This document shows positions 39,185 to 47,455 of a stretch of 58,752 nt of DNA, piece by piece (the first letter of the stretch is position 1; every line of letters starts with the position of its first letter). The DNA lies in assembly GCA_021298195.1 (NCBI GenBank), contig JAJTEQ010000006.1, positions 1 to 58,752 on the forward strand, written 5' to 3'. The translations under genes and the position numbers were made by a program. Source of the stretch: Ilumatobacteraceae bacterium (lineage in GTDB: Bacteria > Actinomycetota > Acidimicrobiia > Acidimicrobiales > Ilumatobacteraceae). The notes under the pieces were generated by a model, which saw only the letters and a program-made list of their open reading frames with translations, searched no databases and was not told where the DNA came from.

Positions 39185-39925
39185 CTACTCCCAGCGGAAC
39201 GTCAGCGCGGTGAGGGCCGGCGCGACCACGGCCCAGGCCGCCAACACGATCCACGACGTGCCCGGGCGGTCGGCTCCGCCCACCAATGCGTCGCGCAGCA
39301 CGTCGGCCAGCGCACCGCTGGGCAGGCACTTGGCCACGGCGGCGAGCGGCTCGGGCAACTCGTCGAACGGGATCACCATTCCGCCCAACAACAACAAGAC
39401 GAGGTAGAGCCCGTTCTGCGCGGCCAGGTTGATCTCGGCGCGCAGGCGTCCGGCGATGAACAGTCCGACGCCGCCGAAGGCGATCGTTCCGGTGATGACG
39501 GCACCCACCGCCAATAGCCACCGGGCCGACCCGGCGTCCCAACCGAGCACCAACGCCACCGGTACCAGCACGACCAATTGGATCATTTGCACCACGATGA
39601 CCGTCGTGATCTTGGCTGCCAACCAACGCGGTCGACCCAGGGGAGTGGCGCCCAAGCGCTTCAGCACTTTGTAGCCGCGTTCGAAGCCGGTGGCGATGCC
39701 CAGGCTCACCATGGCGCTGCTCATGACCGCCAGAGCCAGCACGCCGGGCGTCAGGAAGTCGATGGGTTCGCGCACGTCACCGGTGGGCAACACGTCGACC
39801 GTGCTGAAGAACACCAACAACAGAACCGGAATGATGAGGGTCAGCAGCAGTTGCTCGCCGTTGCGCAACACCACCGTCAACTCGGCGCGCAACTGCGAAC
39901 GGAACGGACCGGGAACACGACTCAC
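39185..39925 (-). CDS. ABC-2 type transporter permease
   Basis: 246 aa, six membrane helices, with FRSQLRAELTVVLRNGEQLLLTLIIPVLLLVFF at the start and a terminal FRWE. GYKVLKRLGATPLGRPRWLAAK is the cytoplasmic loop of ABC-2 exporters. Start GTG 39925 overlaps the stop of the ATPase gene as GTGA; the longer frame upstream is antisense-type noise. Forms an exporter with the next ATPase; the substrate is unknown (drug, lipid or ion). Confidence 0.85.
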   Translation of the reverse strand: MSRVPGPFRSQLRAELTVVLRNGEQLLLTLIIPVLLLVFFSTVDVLPTGDVREPIDFLTPGVLALAVMSSAMVSLGIATGFERGYKVLKRLGATPLGRPRWLAAKITTVIVVQMIQLVVLVPVALVLGWDAGSARWLLAVGAVITGTIAFGGVGLFIAGRLRAEINLAAQNGLYLVLLLLGGMVIPFDELPEPLAAVAKCLPSGALADVLRDALVGGADRPGTSWIVLAAWAVVAPALTALTFRWE

Positions 39926-40875
39926 GACCGACCCCCGGTGAGATCCTTGAAGACGTCCTCCAGGCTGCTCATGCCGGCGCGCAACTCGATCACGTCGATG
40001 CCGCGTTCGGACAACCACACGGCCAACGCACCGATGAGTCCCTGCGGGGCGTCCTCGATGGTGTAGTTGCCGGGGGCCTCCTCGACGAGCCAGCCGACCA
40101 GATTTTCGGGCATGGCATCCAGGTCCAGCGGCTTCGCCGTGCGCAGCCGCACGGCTTGGCGGGCCTTGCGGACGTCGTCCAAGGTCCCGTTCACCAACAC
40201 CTTGCCCTTGTCGAAGATGACGACGCGATCGCACACCTTCTCGGCCTCGTCGAGTTCGTGCGTGGCCAGGATCACGGTGCAACCCTCGTCGGCCAGGTTG
40301 CGAATGACGGACCGGATCATGGTCCGACCGTTCACGTCGACCCCACTGGTGGGTTCGTCGAGAAAGACGATCGCCGGTCGGGCGGCCAGGGCCAATGCCA
40401 ACGAAAGGCGTTGCTTCTCACCACCGGACAATCGGCGCCACGCGGTGCGACGCCGCTCGGACAGACCCACCAACTCGATCAATTCGTCGGGGTTCGCGGC
40501 CTTGCCGGACCCCGAGGAATACAGCCCGCAGTACTGGCGGACGACGTCGATCGGTCGGGCACTCGGGTAGACACCACCCTCCTGCAACATGATGCCCATG
40601 CGATTGGCCAAGGACCGACGATCGCGATGGGGGTCGAGACCCAACACCCGCACGTGGCCGGACGAGCGACGACGCAGACCCTCGCACACCTCGATGGTGC
40701 TGGTCTTGCCGGCACCGTTCGGGCCCAGAACCGCGGTCACCTCACCGGGACGCGCCGTGAACGACACCGTGTCGACAGCCAACACCTCGCCGTAGCGAAC
40801 GCTCAGGTTCTCCACTTCCAGCGTTCGCTCGGTACGGTCGATGCGGCTGAAGCCCGCTGAAGCGTCGCTGGTCAC
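39922..40875 (-). CDS. ABC transporter ATP-binding protein (daunorubicin-exporter type)
   Basis: 317 aa. Walker A GPNGAGKTST near residue 52, Q-loop QEGGVYPSA, signature LSGGEKQRLSLALAL, Walker B IVFLDEPTSGVD and H-loop ATHELDE, then a C-terminal regulatory extension of about 90 residues typical of this exporter subfamily. Coupled to the ABC-2 permease. Confidence 0.92.
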   Translation of the reverse strand: MTSDASAGFSRIDRTERTLEVENLSVRYGEVLAVDTVSFTARPGEVTAVLGPNGAGKTSTIEVCEGLRRRSSGHVRVLGLDPHRDRRSLANRMGIMLQEGGVYPSARPIDVVRQYCGLYSSGSGKAANPDELIELVGLSERRRTAWRRLSGGEKQRLSLALALAARPAIVFLDEPTSGVDVNGRTMIRSVIRNLADEGCTVILATHELDEAEKVCDRVVIFDKGKVLVNGTLDDVRKARQAVRLRTAKPLDLDAMPENLVGWLVEEAPGNYTIEDAPQGLIGALAVWLSERGIDVIELRAGMSSLEDVFKDLTGGRS

Positions 40876-40956
40876 GACCCGAGACTACTCACGGTCATTT
40901 CACGGGGCGATTTCACACGGTCGTGGCCGAAGCACGACGGGTATCCTTGTGTTCCT

Positions 40957-42252
40957 GTGATCGACGTTCGTCTGCTCCGCCACGATCCCGAGTCCGTTCG
41001 GGTCGCCTTGGCCCGCCGCGGTACGCCCGAGTTGTTGCAACAGCTCGATGCCGCCATCGCGCTCGACGAACAGCTGCGTCAGATCACCGCCGAACGCGAC
41101 GGTATTCGGGCCTCCGTCAACGAATTCTCCAAGAAGGTGGGTCAGGCCCGGCGTGACGGCGACATCGAGTTGGCGGACCGACTGCAGCTCGAGAGCCGAT
41201 CACTCGGAGAAACCGAAAAGGCTCTGGCCGAGCGGTTCGAAGCGGTGCAGGTTCAGTTGCGCGACGTGATGTTGCGACTTCCGAACACTCCCAGTGCCGA
41301 AGCTCCCGACGGAGCGGGCGACCATGACAATCCGGTCATCAAGGGTCCGTTGCAGATGCCGGCGTCGTTCCCCGATCATCGTCGCATCGCTCACTGGGAC
41401 GTCGCCGCCGAGTTGGGGGTGCTCGACAACGAACGAGCCGTGAAGTTGAGCGGTGCCATGTTCACCATGCAACGCGGCGCGGGCGCCCAGTTGTCGCGGG
41501 CCCTGTGCCAGTACGCGCTCGATCGCAACGCCGACACCTTCGAGGAGATCCGTCCTCCGTCGCTCGTCACCACCGCCACTCTCACGGCCACCGGTCAATT
41601 ACCCAAGTTCGCCGAGGACGCCTATGCCATCGAGCGCGACGACCTGTGGTGCATCCCCACCGCCGAGGCCCCACTCACGTCGATGTACTCGGGAGAGATA
41701 CTGGACGAATCGCAACTGCCGTTGCGCTTGATGGCGTACTCGCCGTGCTACCGCCGTGAGGCCGGTTCGGCCGGTCGTGACACCCGTGGCATGTTGCGCT
41801 CGCACGAATTCGACAAGGTCGAGATCTTCGCTCTCAGCACGTCCGAACAGGCGCCGGAGATGCTCATCGAGTTGCGAGATCGCGCCGAGGCGCTCATCGG
41901 TGGCCTCGGCCTGCCGTATCGAATCATCGAGATCTGCACCGGCGACATGGGCCAGAGTCATCACCGAAGTTTCGACATCGAGGTGTACGCGCCCGGTTGC
42001 GACACGTGGTTGGAGGTCTCGTCGGTGTCGTGGTTCAGTGACTACCAGGGTCGCCGAGCCGACATTCGTTATCGCCGGGCCGGGGAGAAGGGCACGCACA
42101 TCGCGAACACCCTGAATGGTTCGGCATTGGCGGTGCCCCGAGTGTGGGCCGCGATCATGGAGAATTTCCGGGAGATCGACGGCTCCGTGATCGTGCCCGA
42201 CGTGTTGCGCCCGTACATGCGCGGTATCGATCGCATACGTCCGAAGGGCTGA
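40957..42252 (+). CDS. serS: Seryl-tRNA synthetase
   Basis: 431 aa. The N-terminal coiled-coil arm (40-110) precedes a class II catalytic domain with motif 2 FRREAGSAGRDTRGMLRSHEFDKVE-like sequence (YRREAGSAGRDTRG) and the terminal motif 3 GSALAVPRVWAAIMENF. It charges tRNA-Ser. GTG start at 40957. Divergent from the ABC ATPase gene. Confidence 0.97.
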   Translation: MIDVRLLRHDPESVRVALARRGTPELLQQLDAAIALDEQLRQITAERDGIRASVNEFSKKVGQARRDGDIELADRLQLESRSLGETEKALAERFEAVQVQLRDVMLRLPNTPSAEAPDGAGDHDNPVIKGPLQMPASFPDHRRIAHWDVAAELGVLDNERAVKLSGAMFTMQRGAGAQLSRALCQYALDRNADTFEEIRPPSLVTTATLTATGQLPKFAEDAYAIERDDLWCIPTAEAPLTSMYSGEILDESQLPLRLMAYSPCYRREAGSAGRDTRGMLRSHEFDKVEIFALSTSEQAPEMLIELRDRAEALIGGLGLPYRIIEICTGDMGQSHHRSFDIEVYAPGCDTWLEVSSVSWFSDYQGRRADIRYRRAGEKGTHIANTLNGSALAVPRVWAAIMENFREIDGSVIVPDVLRPYMRGIDRIRPKG

Positions 42253-42257
42253 CCCCG

Positions 42258-42896
42258 GTGAACGTTCGTGATCGTCGCGTGCAGTACGAGACGGCGGGTC
42301 TCGATCGGCACGATCTGGATGAATCACCGATCCAGCAGTGGCACGCGTGGTACGTGGATGCCCTCGAGGCCGGTTTGCCCGAGCCCAACGCCATGGCGAT
42401 CGCGTCGGTCGACGACGACGGCCTGCCCGACTCGCGCATCGTTCTGGCCCGTGGTGTCGATGACGAGGGGATCACGTTCTTCGGAAATTACGAGAGTGCC
42501 AAGGGACGTCAACTGGACGCGAACCCGTCGGCCAGTGCGGTTTTTCCGTGGCTCGGCCTTCACCGACAAGTGCGCGTTCGTGGCACGGTCGAACTGTTGT
42601 CGAGCATCGAGAGCGACGCCTACTTCGCCTCGCGTCCCCGCGAGAGTCAGATCGGGGCGTGGGCCTCACCACAGAGCACGGTCATTGACGATCGTTCCGA
42701 ACTGGAGCAGTTGGTCGCCCGGTTCACGGCCGAGTTCGAGGGTCGTGAGGTTCCGCGGCCGTCGCACTGGGGCGGATGGTTGTTGGTGCCGGAAACGTAC
42801 GAGTTCTGGCAGGGTCGCCCGAGTCGACTTCACGACCGCTTCCGCTACCGCGCCGATCTCGATGGTGCGTGGATCATCGAGCGTCTGGCACCCTGA
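42258..42896 (+). CDS. pdxH: Pyridoxamine 5'-phosphate oxidase
   Basis: 212 aa from GTG 42258, five nt after serS. Motifs AMAIASVDDDGLPDSRIVLARG (FMN site), FFGNYESAKGRQL, SRPRESQIGAWASPQS (substrate site) and the terminal WQGRPSRLHDRFRYRAD-W. It makes pyridoxal 5'-phosphate from PNP or PMP. Its last 23 nt overlap the convergent poly-gamma-glutamate hydrolase gene. Confidence 0.95.
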   Translation: MNVRDRRVQYETAGLDRHDLDESPIQQWHAWYVDALEAGLPEPNAMAIASVDDDGLPDSRIVLARGVDDEGITFFGNYESAKGRQLDANPSASAVFPWLGLHRQVRVRGTVELLSSIESDAYFASRPRESQIGAWASPQSTVIDDRSELEQLVARFTAEFEGREVPRPSHWGGWLLVPETYEFWQGRPSRLHDRFRYRADLDGAWIIERLAP

Positions 42897-43506
42897 GCCA
42901 GGCCCGCGCCGCCTCCACCAGACCGTTCACCAACGACTGCGTGTGTGGCGGTAGTGCGGGGCCTTCCCAGTCCCAGAACATCGGTGTCGTTCCGCGCACC
43001 CGAGGTGGCAATTCGATCTGAACCCCGGCGGCCGGCGGAAGGTTCACGGGATTTCGGGGATGAAGTCCGCGCAGTTCCTTGGGGATCTCGTCGACGTCGT
43101 CGATGATGCGATACGCCGGAAGATGTCGTCGCAGATGTCCGGCAATGTGGCGAGCGAAGTCCCGATGCTGACCGCCGAGGAGCAAGGTGGAGTAGTACCC
43201 CTGTCGTCCGTATCCGTGGATCGTCACCACCGCGTGTACGTGGTCGAGGAACGCACGCAGTCGTTCGGAGGCGTCGGGCGAGACCTCGATGGACGGAATG
43301 TGCCGTTCCATTCCCCGTGGCTGGTGCACGCCGTAGTAGCTGGCGTCGCTGTGCTCGGCGGCGTGTTGGGCGACCACTTCGGTCATCTCTTCCAGTCCGC
43401 CGCCGTGGTAGGCCATGAAACCCAGGCGCAATTCCCGCGGTCGATCGTGGCCCCTCAGAACCAGAACCTCGTCGACCTCGGGGTGATCCAGCAGCTCTCG
43501 GAACAC
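42874..43506 (-). CDS. Poly-gamma-glutamate hydrolase family protein
   Basis: 210 aa. FMAYHGGGLEEMTE supplies the HGGG-x-E zinc motif and VVTIHGYGRQGYYSTLLLGGQH the second conserved segment of the PghP/YjqB (zinc carboxypeptidase-like) family, which degrades poly-gamma-glutamate. No signal peptide. GTG 43506 follows the ccdA stop after one base. Placement after tlpA and ccdA is unusual. Confidence 0.82.
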   Translation of the reverse strand: MFRELLDHPEVDEVLVLRGHDRPRELRLGFMAYHGGGLEEMTEVVAQHAAEHSDASYYGVHQPRGMERHIPSIEVSPDASERLRAFLDHVHAVVTIHGYGRQGYYSTLLLGGQHRDFARHIAGHLRRHLPAYRIIDDVDEIPKELRGLHPRNPVNLPPAAGVQIELPPRVRGTTPMFWDWEGPALPPHTQSLVNGLVEAARAWLRVPDAR

Positions 43507-43507
43507 G

Positions 43508-44347
43508 TCAACGATCTTCCGTCGCGCGGCGGGTGACGCCCCGGGCGAAGACGATCGCGCCCACGACCACCACCGTGAGGACGATCGCGAGGAGAGCGCG
43601 GTTGTCGTCGATGGCGTTGGCCACGCGCTCCTGCCATCCGAGCACGCTGCCGGTGAGATCGTCGTCGTAGTTGTCGCGGATGTCGTTCCACCAGTACCAC
43701 GCGAGATAGAGACCACTCAGCATCATCACCACGGCGGAGGCTCGCTCTACGTGCCTCATGCCGTTGCGAAGCGTGTTCAACAAACTGCCTTGAGCGAGCG
43801 CCAACGTGACGGTGAGGGCGATCACCAGCAACGACATGGCGATGCCGTACAACGCGATGGCCAGCAGACCCGGGGCGAAGCCCTCGGTGGTGATGGTGCC
43901 CAGGACCGTGGCGGTGAAGGGTCCGAGGGTGCAACCGATGGATGCGACGGCATAGGCCACCCCGAAGACGAACATGCTGGCCGTCGTGCGGTCACGTTGC
44001 CCGACGTTGAGTTTGGGAGTGGTGTACGGCAATCGCCATCCGGCCAACATGGCCACGCCCATGACGAACAGGGCCACGCCGATCAACAACGCCACGTACT
44101 TGGCGTTCTGGTTGATGTAATCCGTGAAGAGGCGCGTGATGGCGCCCACCAACAGAAAGACACTCATGAAGCCGGCCGACAATGCCGAGCCGACGATCAA
44201 CGCTCGATGAACGCTGGCGCGTTGCGTGCCGGGCCGACCGGTGACGCCGAGGAAATACATGAGGTAGGTGGGAAGCAGCACGAAACCGCAGGGGTTCACC
44301 GCGGCCAGCAGTCCGCTTCCGAAACTGAGCCACAGTCGGTCGTTCAT
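43508..44347 (-). CDS. ccdA: CcdA-like thiol-disulfide transporter
   Basis: 279 aa, six or more membrane helices. The redox Cys pair sits in NPCGFVLLPTYLMYFLG (TM1) and SIGCTLGPFTATVLG (TM4). It moves reducing equivalents from thioredoxin across the membrane for cytochrome c maturation or other extracytoplasmic thiol proteins. Overlaps the tlpA stop as ATGA. Confidence 0.93.
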   Translation of the reverse strand: MNDRLWLSFGSGLLAAVNPCGFVLLPTYLMYFLGVTGRPGTQRASVHRALIVGSALSAGFMSVFLLVGAITRLFTDYINQNAKYVALLIGVALFVMGVAMLAGWRLPYTTPKLNVGQRDRTTASMFVFGVAYAVASIGCTLGPFTATVLGTITTEGFAPGLLAIALYGIAMSLLVIALTVTLALAQGSLLNTLRNGMRHVERASAVVMMLSGLYLAWYWWNDIRDNYDDDLTGSVLGWQERVANAIDDNRALLAIVLTVVVVGAIVFARGVTRRATEDR

Positions 44348-44937
44348 GACGGTCCGAGGAGGTTCTCGAGGGCGGACTCCAGGTCTTTCGCCGAGGCCTC
44401 ACCGGCGATTTGCAGCTGGATCGTTCCATCCGCGCTGACGAAGAGAGTGGTGGGGAACGTGGCGATACCGTTCGCGGTGACCAGCACGGCATCGGGGTCG
44501 CGCAGCAATTCGTACTCCACTCCCACATCCTCGGCGAACGATCGGGTGATGGACGCGCTGTCCTGGGTGTTCACCCCGATGAAGCGCACGCGGTCACCGA
44601 AGGTGGCCCAGGCTGATTGGAGCGCGGGCATCTCGCGTTTGCAGGGCTGGCAGTTCGAGAACCAGAAGTTGATCAACAGCGGTCGACCGTCCAGCAGGGT
44701 GGCGACGTCGACGTCGTTGCCGTCCAGGTCGAGGATCGTGGCGGTGTCGAGCGCCGTGCCGGCCAGCGGGGCATTGGTGGGTATGCCCGGTTGTTGGTAC
44801 TCACCGGGTTCGTCCAGGATCACGTCGGACGACGACTCGTCCTCCGACAGGGCGTTCCCGACGGCGATCACGAGCACCACCGCGGCCACGGCCGCGATCA
44901 GGGCGATCAACAACGGGGAGAGTCGTTTCGACACCAC
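44344..44937 (-). CDS. TlpA/ResA-like membrane-anchored thioredoxin
   Basis: 197 aa. One N-terminal membrane anchor (LSPLLIALIAAVAAVVLVIAVG) and an extracytoplasmic thioredoxin fold with LLINFWFSNCQPCKREMPALQ (CxxC) and a cis-Pro FPTTLFV. It should take electrons from the CcdA encoded next and reduce apocytochrome c or similar. Start GTG 44937 (GTG 44934 equivalent); no strong ribosome-binding site. Confidence 0.9.
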   Translation of the reverse strand: MVSKRLSPLLIALIAAVAAVVLVIAVGNALSEDESSSDVILDEPGEYQQPGIPTNAPLAGTALDTATILDLDGNDVDVATLLDGRPLLINFWFSNCQPCKREMPALQSAWATFGDRVRFIGVNTQDSASITRSFAEDVGVEYELLRDPDAVLVTANGIATFPTTLFVSADGTIQLQIAGEASAKDLESALENLLGPS

Positions 44938-44989
44938 CGTGAGGCTAATGGTGTCCTCGTCGCGGTGTCGGTTCGGTGGGCCTGGGATG

Positions 44990-45021
44990 CCCGGCCGCAG
45001 TGGGGGGAAACTGCGGCCGGG
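44990..45021 (-). terminator. Hairpin between the WhiB7-like gene and tlpA
   Basis: Perfect 12-bp stem CCCGGCCGCAGT/ACTGCGGCCGGG with an 8-nt loop, 84 nt beyond the stop of the WhiB7-like gene and 52 nt upstream of tlpA. No T-run. Confidence 0.5.
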
Positions 45022-45105
45022 ATCTCCCGGTGCAGTCGCGGGGTCGTCAAGCGTTGCCCGCAACCGAGAAAGTTGCCGATGAACCGATCCGACGGGTGCG
45101 CGTCA

Positions 45106-45501
45106 CTAGGCGACGCGCACGGCCACCTCGAACGGCCCTTGTTCCGAAACGTTGGCGATGGTGCGAAGTGTGCGGTCCTCGTCGATCACCAGGATCGGCT
45201 TGGGCAACACCGACGGCCGACCTCGGGGTCGACGGTCGACCACGATCCGACCACCCTCGATCAACTCGCCACCCCAGACTCCCCAGGGTTCCTCGCGTTC
45301 GATCGCGCCCTCCAGACACGAGGCGGCCAGCGAACATCGACGGCAGATGGCCTTGGCGCGGGCGATGTCGACGTTGACGTCGCTGAAGAACAGCGGGGTC
45401 AACGTGCCGTTGCCGTCGGCACAGCGGGCGGTGGGGTTGGCGACCGCGTCGACCTTCTGGTCGTCGAGGATCTCGTTGTGAATGGTGATGGTGCTGCTCA
45501 T
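45106..45501 (-). CDS. WhiB family regulator, WhiB7-like
   Basis: 131 aa. Four Fe-S Cys at 27, 53, 56 and 62 (CRRC core), the G[VI]WGG turn at 74-78 in EPWGVWGGE, and RPRGRP at 91-96, an AT-hook as in WhiB7. Unlike most WhiB7 proteins a 35-residue tail follows the hook. WhiB7 with SigA activates intrinsic antibiotic resistance genes. AGGAG lies six nt upstream of ATG. A leader with a terminator/antiterminator pair precedes it. Confidence 0.88.
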   Translation of the reverse strand: MSSTITIHNEILDDQKVDAVANPTARCADGNGTLTPLFFSDVNVDIARAKAICRRCSLAASCLEGAIEREEPWGVWGGELIEGGRIVVDRRPRGRPSVLPKPILVIDEDRTLRTIANVSEQGPFEVAVRVA

Positions 45502-45542
45502 GTTCTTCTCCTGTGTTCGTGTGACTCGGTTGACGGTGGCGG

Positions 45543-45580
45543 AAAAACGAGAAAGGCCGCCGGGTTGATCCCAGCGGCCT
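45543..45580 (-). terminator. Attenuator-like terminator in the WhiB7-like leader
   Basis: On the minus strand, an 11-bp stem AGGCCGCTGGG/CCCGGCGGCCT (one T-G pair) with loop ATCAA, then TTCTCGTTTTT. It lies 41 nt before the ATG and would abort the leader transcript unless disrupted. Confidence 0.8.
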
Positions 45581-45638
45581 CGGTGAGGTTCTCGACGTTG
45601 GTGTGTGACCTACGTGAGAGGCTCCCCGAGCCGCTGGG
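45570..45638 (-). promoter_or_regulatory. Candidate antiterminator pairing in the WhiB7-like leader
   Basis: CCCAGCGGC in the transcript (from 45638 to 45630) is perfectly complementary to GCCGCTGGG (45578 to 45570), which is the 5' arm of the terminator. Pairing would exclude the terminator stem. The first strand lies within the last ten codons of the upstream ORF, so translation could control the choice. Confidence 0.6.
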
Positions 45639-45780
45639 GCGAACGCTTGGTGTTCGCCACAGCGAAGGCCTTGGCGGCCGTGTTCTGCTTGGCTGCGAAC
45701 ACCATGCGCCACGAATACGTGGAGGTGTCGGCAGCCGAGGCGTGGAAGGAGTGCATGGGTGCGACGGAACCACACGACAT
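45610..45780 (-). CDS. Candidate regulatory leader ORF upstream of the WhiB7-like gene
   Basis: 56 codons from ATG 45780 to TAG 45610; alternative ATGs at 45822, 45756 and 45705 and a TTG at 45861 share the frame. It ends 30 nt before the terminator stem, with RSPQRLGEPLT as its last residues. Known whiB7 leaders carry a uORF whose stalled translation permits read-through; this is assigned by analogy, with no strong ribosome-binding site at any start. Confidence 0.4.
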   Translation of the reverse strand: MSCGSVAPMHSFHASAADTSTYSWRMVFAAKQNTAAKAFAVANTKRSPQRLGEPLT

Positions 45781-45855
45781 GGAGATCTCGCGGATCGGTG
45801 TCGGGTTCGAAAGCCGGTTCATGACGACGTGTAGGAAACCACCTGAATTCGCCGG

Positions 45856-45874
45856 CGTCAACCGAATTAACGAT
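45856..45874 (-). promoter_or_regulatory. Possible -35 element with AT-rich upstream tract for the WhiB7-like gene
   Basis: Reading the minus strand, TTGACG (45861-45856) is preceded by an AT-rich tract ATCGTTAATTCGG. WhiB7-dependent promoters are known to have an AT-rich sequence just upstream of -35. No convincing -10 was seen, so this is tentative. Confidence 0.3.
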
Positions 45875-45886
45875 GTTCCCGTGGCC

Positions 45887-46162
45887 TCAGTGGTCCGTCG
45901 AACGGGCCCGACCCCGTCGAACGGACCTCCGGATCAGGAGAATTCCCCCTGCTAGGAGGGTGATTCCGAGCCCCAGAACGACGTAACCCCGATGGCGGAC
46001 GTCGTCGCCGAAAAAATGTCGCGGCCCAACGTCGACCGCAGCGAAGAGCGTCATGGATCCGACCATGACGATCATGGAGATCGCCGAGATCAGGCGTAGA
46101 CGTCGGTCGGCCCGCGGGTCGGGATCGCGTGGGCCGAGGTTCGGATGAGGGAAGGCGCTCAT
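45887..46162 (-). CDS. Small two-helix membrane protein, unknown
   Basis: 91 aa. Polar, Arg-rich start, then helices LISAISMIVMVGSMTLFAAV and GYVVLGLGITLLAGGILLI, and a basic tail. No family recognised. Upstream of the WhiB7-like leader on the same strand. Confidence 0.55.
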   Translation of the reverse strand: MSAFPHPNLGPRDPDPRADRRLRLISAISMIVMVGSMTLFAAVDVGPRHFFGDDVRHRGYVVLGLGITLLAGGILLIRRSVRRGRARSTDH

Positions 46163-46215
46163 GGGGGAGGAGAGAACCCAACCTCTTCGACCTCGCAGAT
46201 TCCGCGCCCGACGAC

Positions 46216-46797
46216 CTATGGCTGGTCCAGGCGCTCGGTGCCACCCTCGACGCGGTACCCGCGCGCCTCCAAGCGGCGACGAAGCCGACTCTCCGCGCGC
46301 ATCCCCTCCTCGCGCGAGAAGTAGACGCGCGCCGGTTCCATGTCGGGTCGGCGGCGCACGAAGAGGCGATGGGCGGTTCGACTGTGCGCGGGTTTGCCGC
46401 GGATCCAGTGACCCGTTCGGTGCTGTTCCACGCGAATCGCCGGGTCGATCGCCGTCTGGCCGACGTAGAGGTACCCGCGATGGTCGGATGCCGCCGAGGG
46501 ATCCAATTCGATCACATATAGCGAATACACCTCGAGGTTGCCGTTGACGGTGTAACCGCGATCCCGAAGACGCACGATGAGCGCGTCTCGGAGTTTCGCG
46601 GCCTTCTTCCGGTCGACGAACGCTCGTTTGGGTGCCAGATCGTCGCGGTGGTCGGCGATGCGAGCGGGGTCCTTCACCGTGAGGGAGACCTTCACGTTGG
46701 CCAGATCGGGGTGTCGACGTGGCAGGTCACCGTGCAGATCGACCACGGCAACGCGCCAACGAACGGGGGGAGGGGACTTCTTCGTACGTGTGGGCAT
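46216..46797 (-). CDS. GIY-YIG-like nuclease domain protein
   Basis: 193 aa from ATG 46797 (GTG 46803 possible). N-terminal ~95 residues basic and unassigned. From about 100 the pattern VYSLYVIELD...GYLYVGQTAIDPAIRVEQHRTG fits the GIY-YIG core (second YIG as YVG, Arg helix), and AESRLRRRLEARGYRVEGG supplies the late catalytic Glu position. Likely DNA endonuclease or related; the partner is unknown. Divergent from the HAD-like gene. Confidence 0.6.
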   Translation of the reverse strand: MPTRTKKSPPPVRWRVAVVDLHGDLPRRHPDLANVKVSLTVKDPARIADHRDDLAPKRAFVDRKKAAKLRDALIVRLRDRGYTVNGNLEVYSLYVIELDPSAASDHRGYLYVGQTAIDPAIRVEQHRTGHWIRGKPAHSRTAHRLFVRRRPDMEPARVYFSREEGMRAESRLRRRLEARGYRVEGGTERLDQP

Positions 46798-46873
46798 GCG
46801 CACATTTTCCCAGCAGTTCCTCGTTTCTTTTTCTACGAACCCGGCCCTCGGGCCCCAACGAAAGGAAACGAAC

Positions 46874-47386
46874 ATGGAACGCCCCCTCATCTTGCTGGAT
46901 GTCGATGGTGTGATCAACGACATCGAATACGTCGGTCTGGGTACCGATGCGTGGGAGACCCACTCCTTCCAGAGTCATGGGTACACCCTTCTGGTTCCGA
47001 GCTACATGCCGGAACTCATTCGAACGCTCTGCCGTGTGGCGGAGGTCCGGTGGTGTACGACATGGAGACATCGAGCCAACGACGAGATTGCCGAATTTCT
47101 GGGTATCGAGAAGTTGGAAGTCATCGATGACGGAACGAACTGCCGTTATGTGGATTGGAAGGCGGCTGCCGCTCATGAGGTGGCAGCCGAAGCTCTGAAC
47201 CGTGGACGGCGGGTGCTCTGGATCGAGGACTTCTACGGACAGTTACCCACTCAGGAGATGCCCACGGGCACCGAGTACGTCGACACCACCGAGGGTTGGG
47301 ACGGTGCCCTTTTGCTGCCCCACATGCTCCCGTCGTGGGTGTGGCAGTTGGCGGGAACGTCACCTGTCGACACCATGACGGTGTGA
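46874..47386 (+). CDS. HAD-like hydrolase domain protein
   Basis: 170 aa. LILLDVDGVIND gives motif I (DxD), WCTTWRHRAND motif II, and VLWIEDFYG a later acidic region. This short layout resembles the HAD domain of Swiss-army-knife RNA repair proteins or small phosphatases; the substrate is unknown. ATG 46874 has AAAGGAAACG upstream; the frame extends to 46577 antisense to the GIY-YIG gene. Confidence 0.72.
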   Translation: MERPLILLDVDGVINDIEYVGLGTDAWETHSFQSHGYTLLVPSYMPELIRTLCRVAEVRWCTTWRHRANDEIAEFLGIEKLEVIDDGTNCRYVDWKAAAAHEVAAEALNRGRRVLWIEDFYGQLPTQEMPTGTEYVDTTEGWDGALLLPHMLPSWVWQLAGTSPVDTMTV

Positions 47387-47455
47387 GCCGGCACATCCCG
47401 AATCGAGTACGGAAGTCTCTGGTCACCGGGGTGACGGACTCGGAATACTGAGGTC

